Assembly (NCBI GenBank): GCA_025331445.1
Contig: JAIWNE010000029.1
Span: 1 to 64,000, forward strand
DNA length: 64,000 nt
Direction: 5' to 3'
Source: Blakeslea trispora
Taxonomy: Eukaryota > Mucoromycota > Mucoromycetes > Mucorales > Choanephoraceae
In this document: positions 25,055 to 35,597 of the stretch, piece after piece
Layout: each line of letters opens with the position of its first letter
How positions within the stretch are numbered: position 1 is the first letter of the stretch
The notes under the pieces: model-generated
Database searches by the model: none
What the model was told of the DNA's origin: nothing
Seen by the model: only the letters and a program-made list of their open reading frames with translations
Program-made: the position numbers and the translations under genes

Positions 25055-27166
25055 TTAATTGGAGGGCATTTCGATGGTATCTTGGTTAGTGTTCGTATCA
25101 GGCATGGAAGTTTCATGACTAAGTTTAGCTGCAGTAGAAGGTAAGTCGGTATGGTTGTCCAAAGTAGAAATGTTGGAAGAAGAAGAGGACGAAGACGATG
25201 AAGGAGAGGGAGAGATGGCTTCATCTATCACCACTTGTTCGAGTGCCTCTTGTTGTGCCTCGCTTTGTGACTCTTGAGCTTCTACTTTTCGAAGCATGTT
25301 TGTAGTACAAACAGCAACAATGTCATTCTGTAAATTAGCTAATTCTTCATCTGAGGGCTAAATAAAAGCAGGTTAGTAATCCAATAAAACCAAAGTGATC
25401 GTTTGTTCTCGCTCTTTCATTTTTTTCTTTTACTCTCTTTTTTTTTTACTTTTTTTACCGGTATATTGATATCCAAGAAGGTCAGGGTATGATTCATTTT
25501 AATGGAGATGGCTAGGGCCAAAACACCAGCCATTTCGATATGTGGGTTTTTAGATAGATCAAGTCGAGTGAGTGAATGATTTTCAGGTAGTGCTTCAGCA
25601 AGCGTGATGGTAGCACTTGAGTCTAATTGTGTATTTGAAAGATTAAGGCTCTGCAAAGAGTTGTTGCGTGCCAAAGCAGTCTTTAAGGCAAGAATCTAAT
25701 ATGTATCATAAATTAGCTGAACTCTTCTTTTCTCTAAAAAGAAAAACCTTACACCTTCATCACTGTTTTGGCTAAGTGGATTACTTGAAAGATCCAAGGA
25801 TTCCAGAGCTTTGTTCTCTAATAGTGCATTGGACAAGACAGCTAATCCTTCAAAACTTATCTGTGCATTTGCCAGATTTAGGTGTAAGAGTGATGCATTG
25901 TTACGCAAGACGGAAGCAAGAGGAGTAATCATGAATCCAAGATTGTTACCGGACAAGTCAAGTTCAGTCAAGCCATGAAGCATAGAGTCTGGGTTGGGAG
26001 CAATTAGATTCGATATCCAAGTGCCATGAGGAGGTGCAAGTTGATTGTTGCGCAATGAAAGTGATTGTATGGATGTGGAATGATAAATGCCCTCTGAAAA
26101 GATTTCGAATGCCTCGGGAATAGGTCGGATTTGACAATGATCAAGAATGAGTTTAAATAGTGATCTGGCATATTGAAAACCTTGTGATAGATATTGCATT
26201 CCCTTTTTGTCAATCACAGAATAAGACAAATTGATCGTCTCTAATGTTTTAGACTACATGTTCAGGAGAAGAATAGAAAGAAGAAAAGAGGGCAAAACAA
26301 GGAGATGAGGAAGAGAGTCAATAGGTGATAGCGCATACATCACTTACCTCTTTAATGAATAAAGCAATGTATTTGTAACCTTTGCATTTAAAGTTGTTTT
26401 TTGAGATATCAAGGCATGTCACTGTATTGCTGACCAACAGACTACAAAGGATCATTCGAATAGCCTAAGTTCGTAACTTTATCAGGATGGTTGCATGAAA
26501 AAAAAAATTAGCTTGACTTACTTCATCCTCTAACCTACAGTTGGATAAGTTTAGATGTTTCAAACCAAATCTGAGTAACAAGATATCAGAGAAAGGGTAT
26601 GCCTGAAGTTGTGTGATAGACTGTTTAGATAGATCAATCGACTCTAGTTTGGTTGATGCTCTGATTGTCATGACAACGAGTGTCAGCATATATATACACA
26701 CATGGTTAAGAAAATGAACCATTTACCTATTTTCTTTCAAGATAGCACGGAATCGGTCAATACAGACTTCTTCTCTTCTAATACAGGCATGTTCGTATTG
26801 GCTAGTTAACTCAGACATAACAACAGGAGGCTCGGGTACAGGCTCTAGTTCTCTTTGCTTTTTAAATTTTTCAAACGTCTCATCTCTTGGTGAATCGTCT
26901 GAATAGAAGGGAAACTCAGTCGCCATATTGCTGATGGGAAAGGTCACTCTCTTGAGGTCCTGCTTTACAAACAGCAAAGGATTTTCAAGATCGGGCTCAC
27001 TTGTATCATCACTGTTGTTAATAAATTGTTGAGAATAAAGCTTGGATTGTATACGACTGAGCCAGTTGGAGCCACTTGTAGGCCTTGTGGGTGATACAAC
27101 AGCAGGCTTTGATACAGTGGTATTTATTTCTGGCCTAAACTTCAATATACTTTTTGGACTGTTCAT
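25055..27166 (-). CDS. PPP1R37-like leucine-rich repeat protein with PP1-docking motif
   Basis: Start ATG 27166 (MNSPKSILKFRPEI). Residues 72-76 are KRVTF, a canonical RVxF docking site for protein phosphatase 1, preceded by SILKF as in PPP1R37. Then a helical part (SQYEHACIRREEVCIDRFRA) and a run of leucine-rich repeats of the ribonuclease-inhibitor type, e.g. LKHLNLSNCRLEDE, LTELDLSGNNLG, LLHLNLANAQISF, LESLDLSSNPLS and LTRLDLSKNPHIEMAG. The terminal repeat LALAISIKMNHTLTFLDI closely resembles the end of the PPP1R37 repeat block. The C-terminal tail is acidic and Ser-rich (PSPSSSSSSSSS). Several short introns. Likely a PP1 regulatory subunit; the name is by motif comparison from memory. Confidence 0.83.
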
Positions 27167-30103
27167 GCCTTGATATAACAAAATAAAATAAAAAGGGACC
27201 TTGTACACTGAAAGCCAAATGAATAAAATAAAAAATAAAAAATAAAAAGCTATTTGCAGAAACCCAAAAAGCCCGAAATTTCTTCTAAAAGAAAATAAAA
27301 AAAAGAGAGACTTACTTTTAGGCGATCAACAGTCTTTTTTTTTTTGCTTGAGCTTCTTTTAAGCTTTACATTTAGGCACTTTTATAATTGCTGTATTGAA
27401 TATGACATCTATCTTTTTTAACTTGAACGATTTGTAGCTGTTTTCTCTTGACAATGTTAATTTTAAAGCATGATTTTTTTTCTGAAAAAATAAAGACCGC
27501 TTACATAATACAAAAGTCAGAATTGTATGGCTATTTTATCCTGTCTCTTCTTTTCAGGAACTCAACCATCTCCTTGTCTTTATTGTCTGAGAATGCTTTA
27601 TCTGACTCTTATTAATCCTTTGAGAAACCAAAAATGGGGTGGATTGAGACTTGGACTCGCTTTGTGCATTTGCTCCTTCTGTTCGATCATTATTGAGCAA
27701 TGTCATACAAACATTCAATGACAAGCAACATCAAACTAGGAGACAGATTAAGCAAGCAGATGATTTATAAAGGGCTACTCTGCTCATTGATTTACATGCT
27801 TTAGCATCATGAATTGTGTTGCTTCCATTCCAAAATAGATGTCTTTTTCTCTTTCCACTTGCCTCTTTCTTTTTTTGGCTATTCAGCATAATGCAAGAGT
27901 AGCTATTCCTCAACCCATCAGTAATAAGTGAATGGCACGGTAGCATTGTGTTTGTATGTTTTCTATCTGCGTTTTGATTTTCGAATCTCATCTTTAGGAT
28001 AGTATCTTGAGATTGTATTGATTTTGCCTGATACACTTTTGTTTTTGTGAATATGAGCTTCAGGGAAGTGATCTGTTTAAGTACAATTGAAATAAAGCGA
28101 TAGTCTTTGAGGTTTGGTATATGGCTTTCTAAAGCATGGACAAAGCCATGACAAAAAAAAGGGCGGTATAAAGCCTCAGATAACTCCCTCTCTTGCACTC
28201 TGACAAATGTAGTACAGGCTTATTGCCAATGGAATGACTCAATAGATGGCTAAATGTGAAGAAAAACGTATTGGAAAAGCCTACAAAACTTTCCTTAATA
28301 AACATCATGGCCATCTTTTTTGAAAGATTTCAGAGACTAGGTTAAAAATACCATTACTATCATCTTGCTTCTAGTCCTCTGACTATTTCTTTGTTTTCAA
28401 CAACACGTGTAGGAAGGACAAGAAAGATGTAAGCGACAGAATAGCTTAGTTTTACTATACTCTACTTCTTTTTTTTTTGTAGTTTTCCATCTTCCTTGCT
28501 TTGAAGATAGACAATTTTACTCACACAATTTCTTTTTCGTTAAAGCTGATAGCTTGAATATCATCATATCAAACAGAAGACATATATCGCTAAATAGTAC
28601 TTGCTATAACAGAGAAAGCGATCCATGTGCAACTCTGATGCTTATCGCCGTAGACGACTTTCCTTAAAAAAAACTGACAAACACCGTAGAATGTGACACA
28701 TACACACAACAATACTGTTGCTCAAAACTTTAACTAATAGTTAAAGTACAATGAAAATATATTGCAGTCTAGAATGATAACAATTTTGCTTTAACGATGT
28801 GGTGCAGTCTTAATTCAAAGCTCAAAGAAAAGAAAAAGAATTTGCTAGCTATCATGAGCTAAATCTCTGTTTTTCTTGAAACAATCTTACAAAGAAAAGC
28901 TATATTGCTTGACAAAGGGCAAATCCACCGAGATTCTTTTACTGCATGCCCGAATAAAAAGGGAGAGGAAGAGGAGTATGTTACACTTGAATGTATTTTT
29001 GAGGAAGCATCCGCATTAATTTGGTGTTATAAACACTGAATAATCATGTTATTTGAAGACTGAACCTTTACCAAAAAGGTCTTGTAGATCGCTTGTTGCA
29101 ATTGAGATGGGTTAAAAATAAGTCTAAAGTTAAGATAAGCACAATGAAAAGAACGTTTTTATTTTCTATCAGGCAAAGCAAAACCACTTTTCTAGATGTG
29201 GCAATAAGCAATCAAGCCAAAGGGAGAAAAAAGCTTATCAAAGCTATGGCTTTCAAGAGAATAGTAATTTAGGTACTACACAAAGCCACTGTTTATGCTT
29301 CTTTGCAATATCAACAAAGAGACATTGTGTCTGTTGAAATGTTTTGTTTGACATGTTTAATCAGATCAAGTGAGGATGCTTTACTCTTTGGTTTAGTAAA
29401 AGAAACACACCAGCAACTCCGGTGAATGTTATGATTATGACGTTTCAAACGAAAAATCTCTATTTTCGTTTTAAGGTTAGTCCTTTTAGAATACCGTTTT
29501 TTTTTTACCATTTCATTGTCTTGAAAACCCTCCCAAGCTAATGATTATTTTCTTTTTTTACGCAAGACTCGTATCACTCACCTACCTTACAGACGTGTTT
29601 TGCTTTTTTGGATAATGCTGTGCTTGATCTATGTATGGCTCCTTTGCCTTATTTTTAAAAAGAAATGTTTGCTAGGATTGATTTTTAATGGTTACTCTCA
29701 ATCAAATACCACATTTAGTAGAAACAAAATTTGTGCATATCATAATAAAACTAAATTCGATTACTTTTTCTAAAATCAGGATAATTTGTTTTTCCAATAT
29801 TTGTTTGTAGAATTGTCTGTCCTACCAAACAATTCAGTTTTCTATTTGCGTCGAGTCATTTATTTTGGGTTTCTTTGTTTGAGCTGATTCTGATACACAT
29901 GTGAATTGTCTTTTTAGACACTATTCTAGAATTCATTCCATTCGAAAGGATCAACATAACCAATTTAATGACTACTAGCTAATGGATACAAATATACGCA
30001 CAAAAAAAGAAAGAATTCTATGATCAAAGAGAACACAGACACAGAGTGATACATTTAAATGGTTAAGTTCTTATGATGTTAAAATGGTAACTTTATTATT
30101 GAA
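27167..30103. other. Longest gene-free stretch (2.9 kb)
   Basis: From the LRR gene start to the carB stop. The largest open frame, 155 codons on the minus strand (27731-28198), has no domain I recognise and no good promoter context. No transposon ends or tandem repeats of note were seen. It may hold decayed sequence or noncoding RNA. Confidence 0.5.
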
Positions 30104-32061
30104 TTAAATGCGAATATCGTTGCTGCTTTGTACTTGGAAAACGTTAGGTAAAAGTTGGTTAATGAAAGAAGCAGGAGTTGTAGTATCATCTCTTGGGAAG
30201 AAATAGAAAAAGAGGAAAGTAACAAAGTAACAAGCAAGACAATAATAGATCCAATGGCTTTCGGTCTTACGAGTTTGTTCAGGAGCATACTTCTTTTGGC
30301 TATCTTGTAACTTTCTTGGTAAGGGATTCTGGCCAAAGCTTTTACAGACTTGGTCGGAAGTAAGCTTACTTCCAGCAAGAACGATAGGAACACCAGTACC
30401 TGGATGTGTACTACAAAGAAAAGAGAAATGAGTACGTGCGTTATTAAAAAAAAGAAAAAAAGAGGGCAAAAGTATTACCTAGCTCCGACAAAGAAAAGAT
30501 TATCATAACGGTTTGTGGAATCCTTGGTACTAGGTCTGAACCAGAGAACTTGGAACACATCATGAGAAAGACCAAGAATAGAACCTCTCCAAAGGTTAAA
30601 CTTGCTTTGCCAAACACTAGGATCATTCACTTCTTCATGTTCAATCAAATTAGCAAAGTTGTTTACTCCCAAACGACGTTCGATAACTTCCAGAACCATC
30701 TTGCGTGCACGGTTTACCAACTCAGGATAATTTTCTTCAGCACTGTTTCCTGTCTTACTCTTCATATGGCCAATTGGAACCAACACAATAATGGAGTCCT
30801 TGTTGGGAGGTGCGGCAGATTCATCAATTCGAGATGGAACGTTGACATAGAATGAAGCTTCAGAGGGCAAACCGAAGTCGTTGAAAATCTCATCAAAACT
30901 TTCCTTGTAGGCTTCAGCCAAGAAGATATTGTGTACGTCTAATTGAGGCACCTTTGTTGACATGGACCAATAAAACGAAATAGATGATGAAGTGAGTTTC
31001 TTTGAGGCTAATGTCTTCTTTGTCCAATTGCAAGGAGGTAACAGATGGTGATAAGCATAAACAAGATCCGCATTACATACGACTGCATCGGCTTCAATGA
31101 CTTCTCCGCTTTCCAAAGTGACACCGGTTACACGCTTGTCTTTATCGACAGTGTTAATTTTAGCAACAGGCGATTGATATCTGAATTCAGCACCGTACTT
31201 TTTGGAGGCGATAGACTCAAGCTTCTGAACAACCATGTTGAAACCACCACGAGGATACCAGATACCTTCAGCAAACTCGGTGTATTGTAACAAACTGTAA
31301 ACTGCTGGAGCATCATAAGGCGACATACTATATTCCAAAAATAGAAAATAGAACAATGAATATCAAAATTCCTTTCACTTGCCCTTTTTCACATTTCTCT
31401 TTTCCCACCCCCGACCGGTCTCACTCATTTTTTTTTCATCCCACACCACGCGTTGTATGTGTACTTACCCCATATACATTGTTTGAAAAGTAAAAGCCAT
31501 ACGCATTTTCTTGGTTTGGAAATATTTACTGGCTCGGTCATAGATCTTACCAAACAAGTGCAAGCGAAAGATTTCAGGCACATACTGAAGACGAATCAAA
31601 TCCCAAATGGTTTCAAAGTTGCGCTTGATAGCAATAAATGTACCTTGTTCATAATGGACATGTGTTTCCTTCATGAAATCCAAGAATCTACCAAATCCAA
31701 GGGGACCCTCAATACGGTCCAATTCGCCCTTCATCTTGGTTAAATCGGAAGAGAGTTGTACGGCATCACCGTCGTCAAAATGAACCTTATAGTTATTGTC
31801 ACAGCGAAGCAAATCCAAATGATCACCAATACGTTCATCCAAATCAGCAAATGCATCTTCAAAAAGCTTAGGCATCAAATAGAGTGAGGGACCCTGATCA
31901 AAGCGATGACCATCGTGATGAATGAATGAACAACGGCCACCGGAAAAGTCGTTCTTTTCAACAACAGTAACTCGAAAACCTTCACGAGCAAGACGAGCAG
32001 CAGTAGCAGTTCCGCCAATACCGGCACCAATGACAACAATATGCTTCTTTTGATCAGACAT
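30104..32061 (-). CDS. carB: Phytoene dehydrogenase CarB
   Basis: FAD-dependent desaturase converting phytoene to lycopene by four dehydrogenations in beta-carotene synthesis. Three exons (31469-32061, 30479-31327, 30104-30410) with GT-AG introns in phases 2 and 2 give 582 aa, the family length in Mucorales. The N-terminus has the dinucleotide-binding motif VIGAGIGGTATAARLAREG, then FSGGRCSFIHHDGHRFDQGP. The C-terminal signature YDNLFFVGASTHPGTGVPIV is created across the last splice. A hydrophobic tail helix (YYCLACYFVTFLFFYFF) suits membrane association. It is divergent from carRP with a 611-bp shared promoter region, the usual mucoralean arrangement, where both genes are light-induced through white-collar proteins. 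Confidence 0.97.
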
Positions 32062-32672
32062 GAGATTAAAATAGATAAGGAAAAGAAAGTGAAAAGAAAT
32101 TCGGAAGCATGGCACATTCTTCTTTTTATAAATACATGCCTGACTTTCTTTTTCCATCGATATGATATATGCATATGATAGATATACAAGCAATCTTCTT
32201 CAAGGAGTTTGAAATTTTGTCCTCCAGGAGCAAAAAAAAGTTTTTTTTTATACATGTTTGTACACAAGAATAGTTACCAATTTGCTTTGGTCTTACGTGC
32301 TGCAAGTTTATATCGTTTTCAATTTCTTTGTCTTTACATTTTCTTTGTCCTTTATCTTTCCTCATTTAGTCTTTGGGAGAATTAGGAAAAGGGAGCGGAA
32401 AGGTAAGAAATGCTTGCGTATTTTACTAATTCGGCAAACATCCAATTTGGCAAACAGCAGCCTGTGCAACGCTCTCGAGATGACAGTATCTTTGATTACA
32501 CTCTAAATCTCGATGACCCGACCAAAAAGAGCGAACAAAGAAATAATCTTGTGCATTCGAATATGATGGAAGATTTTTTCCCCCTTATTCTAAATGTTGA
32601 CATAGCGTGTATGTTATATAAACAAAAAGAAATTGTACAAACTTTCTTTTCTTCTCTTTTTATTTTATCTCT
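32062..32672. promoter_or_regulatory. Bidirectional carB-carRP promoter region
   Basis: 611 bp between the two start codons. Facing carB, a TATA-like TATTTATAAA lies at 32125-32134, about 65 bp upstream of its ATG. Facing carRP, TATATAAAC lies at 32615-32623, about 50 bp upstream of its ATG. Four GATA cores on the + strand cluster at 32159-32184 around the palindrome ATATGCATAT (32167-32176). GATA-finger white-collar regulators drive this locus in related fungi; assigning these sites to them is inference. Confidence 0.7.
32159..32184 (+). promoter_or_regulatory. Cluster of four GATA motifs around a palindrome
   Basis: GATA cores begin at 32159, 32164, 32177 and 32181, roughly 100-125 bp upstream of the carB ATG. 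Such density is unusual even in AT-rich DNA. They are candidate binding sites for light or nitrogen GATA factors. Confidence 0.45.
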
Positions 32673-34569
32673 ATGTCAATACTCACTTATCTGGAATTTC
32701 ATCTCTACTATACACTACCTGTCCTTGCGGCATTGTGTTGGCTGCTAAAGCCGTTTCACTCACAGCAAGACAATCTCAAGTATAAATTTTTAATGTTGAT
32801 GGCCGCCTCTACCGCATCGATTTGGGACAATTATATCGTTTATCATCGCGCTTGGTGGTACTGTCCTACTTGTGTTGTGGCTGTCATTGGCTATGTACCT
32901 CTAGAAGAATACATGTTCTTTATCATCATGACTTTAATGACTGTCGCGTTCTCAAACTTTGTTATGCGTTGGCACTTGCATACTTTCTTTATTAGACCCA
33001 ACACTTCTTGGAAGCAAACACTATTAGTACGCCTTGTGCCTGTTTCAGCTTTATTGGCAATCACTTATCATGCTTGGGTATGCAAAATAAACAAACACTA
33101 AAAAAAAATAATAGCGATAATTATTTTACTCATTTTTCTTTTTTTAGCACTTGACACTGCCAAATAAACCTTCATTTTATGGTTCATGCATCCTTTGGTA
33201 TGCTTGTCCTGTGTTGGCTATTCTTTGGCTGGGTGCTGGCGAATATATCTTGCGTCGACCTGTGGCTGTCCTTTTGTCTATTGTTATCCCTAGTGTATAC
33301 CTATGTTGGGCTGATATCGTCGCTATTAGTGCTGGCACATGGCATATTTCTCTTAGAACAAGCACTGGCAAAATGGTAGTACCCGATTTACCTGTAGAAG
33401 AATGCCTGTTTTTTACTTTGATCAACACAGTCTTGGTTTTTGCTACCTGTGCTATAGACCGCGCTCAGGCCATCCTCCATCTGTACAAATCATCTGTTCA
33501 AAATCAAAACCCTAAACAAGCCATTTCCCTTTTCCAGCATGTCAAAGAGCTAGCATGGGCCTTCTGTCTTCCTGACCAAATGCTCAACAATGAATTGTTT
33601 GATGATCTTACTATCAGCTGGGATATTTTACGTAAAGCCTCAAAGTCATTCTATACTGCATCTGCCGTTTTTCCAAGTTATGTACGTCAAGACTTGGGTG
33701 TTCTCTATGCTTTCTGCAGAGCTACCGATGACCTGTGCGATGATGAATCCAAATCTGTTCAAGAAAGAAGAGACCAATTAGATCTTACTCGACAATTTGT
33801 TCGTGATCTCTTTAGCCAAAAGACCAGTGCGCCTATTGTGATTGATTGGGAATTGTATCAAAACCAACTTCCTGCTTCTTGTATATCAGCCTTTAGAGCC
33901 TTTACTCGCCTTCGCCATGTCCTTGAAGTAGACCCTGTAGAAGAACTATTAGATGGTTACAAATGGGATCTTGAGCGTCGTCCTATCCTTGATGAACAAG
34001 ACTTGGAGGCATACTCTGCTTGTGTGGCCAGTAGTGTGGGTGAAATGTGCACACGTGTGATTCTTGCTCAAGACCAAAAGGAAAATGATGCTTGGATAAT
34101 TGACCGTGCACGTGAGATGGGGCTGGTGCTACAATACGTTAACATTGCTCGAGACATTGTGACTGATAGCGAGACTCTGGGTCGATGTTATCTGCCTCAA
34201 CAATGGCTTAGAAAAGAAGAAACAGAACAAATACAGCAAGGCAACGCCCGTAGCCTAGGTGATCAAAGACTGTTGGGCTTGTCTCTGAAGCTTGTAGGAA
34301 AGGCAGACGCTATCATGGTGAGAGCTAAGAAGGGCATTGACAAGTTGCCGGCAAACTGTCAAGGCGGTGTACGAGCTGCTTGCCAAGTATATGCTGCAAT
34401 TGGATCTGTACTCAAGCAGCAGAAGACAACATATCCTACAAGAGCTCATCTAAAAGGAAGCGAACGTGCCAAGATTGCTCTGTTGAGTGTATACAACCTC
34501 TATCAATCTGAAGACAAGCCTGTGGCTCTCCGTCAAGCTAGAAAGATTAAGAGTTTTTTTGTTGATTAG
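32673..34569 (+). CDS. carRP: Bifunctional lycopene cyclase / phytoene synthase CarRP (CarRA)
   Basis: Makes phytoene from two geranylgeranyl-PP (C-terminal P domain) and cyclises lycopene to beta-carotene (N-terminal R domain). Exons 32673-33077 and 33148-34569, with a 70-nt GT-AG intron in phase 0, give 608 aa. The R domain is a duplicated membrane module, each half with the cyclase motif: PLEEYMFF in exon 1 and PVEECLFF in exon 2. The P domain carries the two Asp-rich metal-binding motifs DDLCDD (329-334) and DIVTD (471-475), plus FCRATDD and [10 protein letters not shown] near the end. An AATAAA lies at 34602-34607. The last 347-bp part of the coding region up to residue 594 is repeated inverted just downstream (see below). 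Confidence 0.97.
34178..34524 (+). repeat. Left arm of perfect 347-bp inverted repeat (inside carRP)
   Basis: Covers carRP codons about 479-594, starting immediately after the second Asp-rich motif and ending at GTG (Val594). Every base matches the reverse complement of 34801-35147. The arms are separated by 276 bp. Confidence 0.97.
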
Positions 34570-34737
34570 TGAATTTTTGTTTTATTTATGTCTGATAGTT
34601 CAATAAAGAGACAACACATACAATATAAAATCATTGTCTTTAAATGTTAATTTAGTAGAGTGTAAAGCCTGCATTTTTTTTGTGTGTGTTTTGTACGCAT
34701 AAACAATGAGTTCACCCCGCTTCTGGTTTTTAAATAA

Positions 34738-35151
34738 TTATGTCAAACTAGGGAAAATTCTTTTTTTTCTCTTCGTTCTTTTTTTGGCTTGTTGTGGAGT
34801 CACAGGCTTGTCTTCAGATTGATAGAGGTTGTATACACTCAACAGAGCAATCTTGGCACGTTCGCTTCCTTTTAGATGAGCTCTTGTAGGATATGTTGTC
34901 TTCTGCTGCTTGAGTACAGATCCAATTGCAGCATATACTTGGCAAGCAGCTCGTACACCGCCTTGACAGTTTGCCGGCAACTTGTCAATGCCCTTCTTAG
35001 CTCTCACCATGATAGCGTCTGCCTTTCCTACAAGCTTCAGAGACAAGCCCAACAGTCTTTGATCACCTAGGCTACGGGCGTTGCCTTGCTGTATTTGTTC
35101 TGTTTCTTCTTTTCTAAGCCATTGTTGAGGCAGATAACATCGACCCAACAT
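34738..35151 (-). pseudogene. Inverted partial copy of carRP 3' end (phytoene synthase fragment)
   Basis: A 137-codon open frame from ATG 35151 ([11 protein letters not shown]) carries residues 480-594 of CarRP unchanged. It then has its own C-terminus [20 protein letters not shown], in place of [14 protein letters not shown] in carRP. It lacks both Asp-rich metal-binding motifs and the whole cyclase part, so it cannot be an active enzyme. The frame is intact, which fits either very recent origin, gene conversion from carRP, or selection on the sequence as RNA. An in-frame 3' splice site (GCTGTAG|TATGG at about 35162) lies just upstream, so it could also be the last exon of an unrecognised gene. 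Confidence 0.8.
34801..35147 (-). repeat. Right arm of perfect 347-bp inverted repeat
   Basis: Reverse complement identical to 34178-34524 (347/347, no gap), including synonymous sites. On its inner side the two copies differ from the first base but stay about 60% similar for some 30 bp. Confidence 0.97.
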
Positions 35152-35597
35152 CCTCGAGCCATACTACAGCATAAAAGGATACGTTTTCTTTAACAGAAAT
35201 TTACCCTTTTGTTATCAGCACATACAAAAAAAAAGAAATTTAAGATGAGTAGGACTTCCATTCTCTCAAAAATTTTATTCAATCCATAAATGAATTATTT
35301 TTGGACAAAAAAGAAAGATTATGCCTGATTTTCTCTATTTTTTTTTTTACAACTCCACCAATACTTTCTAGAGACACATTTGAGCGATGTGACAGTCGGA
35401 CTCGAGAAGTACAAGAAGGTACAGAAATAGCAGCTGAGCGTATGATTGGGTCCCAAGGTTCTTCTCGACTTTCTCTCTTACCCTGGAACAGAGAGAAAAA
35501 AAAAATATTTCGTCTTTTTTGGATAATATTATAAAAAAGGGAATTTAGTAAAGAAAACGTTGTTTCCTTTTCTTTTTTTTTTTTCCTTCTCCACTAC
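35152..35597. other. Spacer between the inverted copy and the AT-hook gene
   Basis: Mostly A/T runs. A better-composed block at 35370-35482 is open in one frame on each strand. On the minus strand it follows a good acceptor (CTCTGTTCCAG) and ends in GGTGGAGTT|GTAAAA, phase-compatible with the inverted carRP fragment. I do not recognise the peptide (EEPWDPIIRSAAISVPS). Confidence 0.45.

Noticed and set aside
34738..35151. A second functional phytoene synthase gene
   Set aside because: The fragment begins after both Asp-rich metal-binding motifs and has no cyclase or substrate-binding part; it cannot be active.
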